From Actinomadura sp. NAK00032 (lineage in GTDB: Bacteria > Actinomycetota > Actinomycetes > Streptosporangiales > Streptosporangiaceae), in assembly GCF_013364275.1 (NCBI RefSeq), contig NZ_CP054932.1:5022001-5086000 (forward strand): a stretch of DNA of 64,000 nucleotides. The letters run 5' to 3'. The position numbers were made by a program, and so were the translations under genes. Every line of letters starts with the position of its first letter. Position 1 is the first letter of the stretch. Below the pieces are notes generated by a model. The model searched no databases. It worked only from the letters and a program-made list of their open reading frames with translations, and was not told where the DNA came from. This document shows, piece by piece, positions 61,633 to 64,000 of this stretch.

Positions 61633-64000
61633 TCACGTGTCGAGTGATCTTTCCGATTCAAGCAGGTTGTCGAGGGCGCGGACGCGCCGGGCGCAGTCCG
61701 CCGCGGCGGCCCGGTCGCCGAGCGCGCGGTGCGAGTCGCCGAGCAGCTCCAGCGCCGCGCGGAGCCCGCGCCGGTCGTCCATGTCGCGGCGGACGACGAT
61801 CTCCGCGCCGACGTGCTCGACCGCGCGGGCGTGCTTGCCGAGCAGCTGCGACGCGCGGGCCATCGTGTGCAGCGCGTGCGCCTGCTCGCGGGCGGCGCCC
61901 AGCCCGGCGGCGAGGTCCAGGGCGCGCCGCCCGGTCTCCAGGGCGTCGTCGGCGCGGCCGAGGTCGAGGTGGATGGCGGCGAGGTGGACCAGGCCGGTGG
62001 CCTCGCTGTGCCGGTCGCCGACCTCGCCGAGGAAGCGCAGCGCCTCCAGCTCCTCGGCGAGGGCCTCCGCCGGGCGCCCGGCGCGGCGCAGCACGGCGGC
62101 GAGGGTGTCCAGGCCGACGCCGAGGCCGTACCAGTCGCCGCCCGACCTGCGCAGGTGCAGCGCCTGCCGGGCCGCGTGCTCGGCCTCCACCGGCAGGCCG
62201 AGCCAGGAGTAGGTGCGGGCGAGGCTGCCGAGGGTGCCGGCCATGCCGCTGCGCGCGCCGAGCCGGTGCCACAGGTCGAGGGCCTCCAGGCCGAGGACGA
62301 GCGCCTCCTGGGGGCGGCCGAGGCGGCGCATCACGACCGACAGGTGCTCCAGGTCGTGGGCCTCGCCGTGCTGGTCGCCGATCTCGCGGCGGATGTCCAG
62401 CGCGCGCAGCAGGTGCTCGCGCGCCTCCCGGTACCGCCCGAGCCGCCAGTGGACGATCCCGATCTGCGCGAGCGCCTCGGACTCGCCGTGCCGGTCGCTG
62501 GTGTCGCGGTGCAGCCGCAGCGCCTCCCCGCAGTAGGTGAACGCCTCGGCGAACTTGCTGGCCTCGCACATCAGCATCCCGAGCGTGTTCAGCGCGCGCG
62601 CCTCCCCGTGGCGTCCGCCCAGGGCGCGGTAGGTGCGCAGGGCCTGCTCGGCGTCCTGCTGGGCCATGTCGCGCAGGCCGAGGGCGGCGTTCATGCGCGC
62701 CAGCTCCGTCAGCGCCTGCGCGGCGCCGTGCATGTCCGCGAGCTCCTGCCGGATGGACAGCGCCTCCAGCGCGTGCGTCACGGCCTCGTGGACGTTGCCC
62801 TGGCGGCGGTGGACGCCGGCCACGGTGATCAGGGTCTCGGCCACGCCCGCCTGGTCGTCGATCCGGCGCCGGACGGCGAGCGCGCGGTCGGCGTGCACCA
62901 GCGCCGTCTCGTAGTCGCCGACGCCCAGGTGGGCGCGGGCGAGCGTGCTGCGGCTCTTGGCCACTCCCCCGTCGTCGCGGAGCCGCTCGTGGATCTCCAG
63001 TGAGCGGCGCGCGTGGTCGATCGCCGTCAGGTAGCGGCCGAGGACGACGTGGACGTCGGCGAGCGTGGCCAGCGTGACGGCCTCCCCGTACGGGTCGGGC
63101 GGGTCGACGGCCCGGAACCCGCGGCGCGCGTCCTCGCCGTAGCCGATGGCCTCGACGGAGCCGCCCAGCTCGAAGTGCGCGACCGCGAGGTTGTGCAGCA
63201 TGACGGCCGCCGCCGCCCAGTCCTCCTCGGTGCGGGCGGCGTGCAGGCCCGCCTGCTGGACGGCGATGTTGTCCTCGCTGTAGCGGCGGAACTCCTGGAA
63301 GTCGAACAGCGCGTCGGCCAGTTCCCAGCAGGTGCGGTGCAAGCCGAGCCGGGCGGCCTGGTGGACGGCGGCGACCAGGTTGCGCCGCTCGGCCTCGAAC
63401 CAGGCGAGCGCCTCCGCGCGCTCGGCGGCCGACGGGCGGGCCCGCGCCTCGCCCCGGTGCGCGGTGGGGCGGGGCCGCCCCGGCAGCGCCGCGCCGGCCG
63501 CGCGGGCGTCGGCGAGGTAGCCGGCCAGCAGCCGCCGCTGCGCCGCCTGCCGCTCGCCGTCGGAGTCCTCGCCGAGGCCGCGCTCGCGGGCGAAGTCGCG
63601 CAGCAGGTCGTGCATCCGGTACCGGCCGGGGCCGACGTCCTGCACGAGGTAGGCCTGCCGGAGGCCCTCCAGGCACTCGCGGGCCGCGTCGGCCGTGCGG
63701 TCCTGGAGGGCGGCGAGGGCGGCGGGCGTGAAGTCGGGGCCCGCGAGGAGCCCGAGGCGGCGGAACGCCTCCCGCTGGTCGCGGCGCAGGCTGCGGTAGG
63801 CGACGTCGAACGTCGGGTCGACGGCGGCGCTCAGGCCCGGTCCCGGCGTCCCGGGCGGGGCGCCGGCGGGGGCGTCCCGGGCGGCCAGCTCCCGGACGGT
63901 CCCGGCGATCGACTCGCCGGGGTTCTCGGCGAGCCGGCCGGCGATGACGCCGAGCGCCAGCGGCAGGTGCCCGCACTCGCGGGCGAGCCGCTCGACGGCC
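61633..64000 (-). CDS. NB-ARC/TPR regulatory protein, C-terminal part (cut by window edge)
   Basis: The frame is open from the right edge to the stop at 61633 (about 789 residues visible). It starts within the NB-ARC/AAA ATPase (ARECGHLPLALGVIAGRLAENPGESI, the GLPLA-like motif), followed by a winged-helix-like TFDVAYRSLRRDQREAFRRLGLL and RYRMHDLLRDFARERG (the RMHDLLR motif of such proteins), and then about 12 TPR-type repeats (for example LARAHLGVGDYETALVHADRALAVRR). Such proteins are STAND ATPases, often AfsR/SARP-type or defence-type sensors. Any N-terminal BTAD, HTH or effector part lies outside. Its stop overlaps an upstream GTG of the Crp frame. Confidence 0.85.
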   Translation of the reverse strand, partial: AVERLARECGHLPLALGVIAGRLAENPGESIAGTVRELAARDAPAGAPPGTPGPGLSAAVDPTFDVAYRSLRRDQREAFRRLGLLAGPDFTPAALAALQDRTADAARECLEGLRQAYLVQDVGPGRYRMHDLLRDFARERGLGEDSDGERQAAQRRLLAGYLADARAAGAALPGRPRPTAHRGEARARPSAAERAEALAWFEAERRNLVAAVHQAARLGLHRTCWELADALFDFQEFRRYSEDNIAVQQAGLHAARTEEDWAAAAVMLHNLAVAHFELGGSVEAIGYGEDARRGFRAVDPPDPYGEAVTLATLADVHVVLGRYLTAIDHARRSLEIHERLRDDGGVAKSRSTLARAHLGVGDYETALVHADRALAVRRRIDDQAGVAETLITVAGVHRRQGNVHEAVTHALEALSIRQELADMHGAAQALTELARMNAALGLRDMAQQDAEQALRTYRALGGRHGEARALNTLGMLMCEASKFAEAFTYCGEALRLHRDTSDRHGESEALAQIGIVHWRLGRYREAREHLLRALDIRREIGDQHGEAHDLEHLSVVMRRLGRPQEALVLGLEALDLWHRLGARSGMAGTLGSLARTYSWLGLPVEAEHAARQALHLRRSGGDWYGLGVGLDTLAAVLRRAGRPAEALAEELEALRFLGEVGDRHSEATGLVHLAAIHLDLGRADDALETGRRALDLAAGLGAAREQAHALHTMARASQLLGKHARAVEHVGAEIVVRRDMDDRRGLRAALELLGDSHRALGDRAAAADCARRVRALDNLLESERSLDT

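Overview
The window is very GC-rich chromosomal DNA with dense gene packing, GTG starts, many 4-base ATGA/GTGA start-stop overlaps, WhiA, RbpA, a mycothiol-type DinB-like protein and F420/DDN-type proteins. This points to an actinomycete, and the mix of genes would fit a Streptosporangiales genus such as Actinomadura (inference; no rRNA or marker comparison was possible). Most genes read left to right as alternating short operons. No gap without a gene exceeds 300 bases. No tRNA, rRNA, CRISPR array, insertion sequence or prophage was seen.

Region 1 (1-10351) is a pair of divergent operons around a control region with two perfect palindromes. Leftward: SGNH esterase with PKD domain, membrane protein, a flavoprotein of the geranylgeranyl-reductase type fused to a catalytically dead prenyl-synthase-like domain, a winged-helix-like protein, a fatty acyl-AMP ligase and an acyl-CoA dehydrogenase that runs off the window. 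Rightward: a Tat-exported small protein, a trypsin-like protease and a complete polyprenyl diphosphate synthase. Together they suggest an isoprenoid plus acyl-chain pathway that I do not recognise.

Region 2 (10355-17731) holds accessory enzymes and regulators: DUF4303, a VOC protein, two TetR regulators each with a clear operator, a quinone oxidoreductase, a DDN-type nitroreductase, two SnoaL-like proteins, an SDR and a P-loop kinase.

Region 3 (17832-34315) is a 16-gene divergent catabolic regulon. Leftward: branched-chain-type ABC importer (binding lipoprotein, two permeases, two ATPases), an MmgE/PrpD protein, an Asp/Glu racemase homologue, a flavin dehydrogenase, a dihydropyrimidinase-like hydrolase and an IclR regulator. 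Rightward: CaiB-type CoA transferase, CitE-like lyase, cyclase-family hydrolase, a second MmgE/PrpD, a second racemase homologue and an isocitrate-lyase/PEP-mutase family enzyme. The set reads as uptake, ring opening, CoA activation and C-C cleavage of a nitrogen-containing ring compound, but the substrate is unknown. Matching inverted repeats lie in front of both operons.

Region 4 (34339-40954) has an amine/amino-acid oxidase, acetyltransferase, AhpD-like protein, methyltransferase, glyA, an EamA transporter and an Lrp regulator. A ZTP (pfl) riboswitch for glyA is embedded in the last codons of the upstream EamA gene.

Region 5 (41204-61528) is core genome: rbpA-secG-tpiA-pgk-gap, three tandem paralogous membrane proteins, whiA-yvcK-rapZ-uvrC, an MscS channel, two Rieske lipoproteins, uvrA with a likely SOS box, a metallo-beta-lactamase-fold protein, a maleylpyruvate-isomerase-family protein and a Crp regulator. 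The window ends inside a large NB-ARC/TPR protein (61633 to the right edge). Several genes carry a TAGGNT-like -10 element 6-8 bases before the start codon and lack a Shine-Dalgarno site, the usual look of leaderless actinobacterial transcripts.
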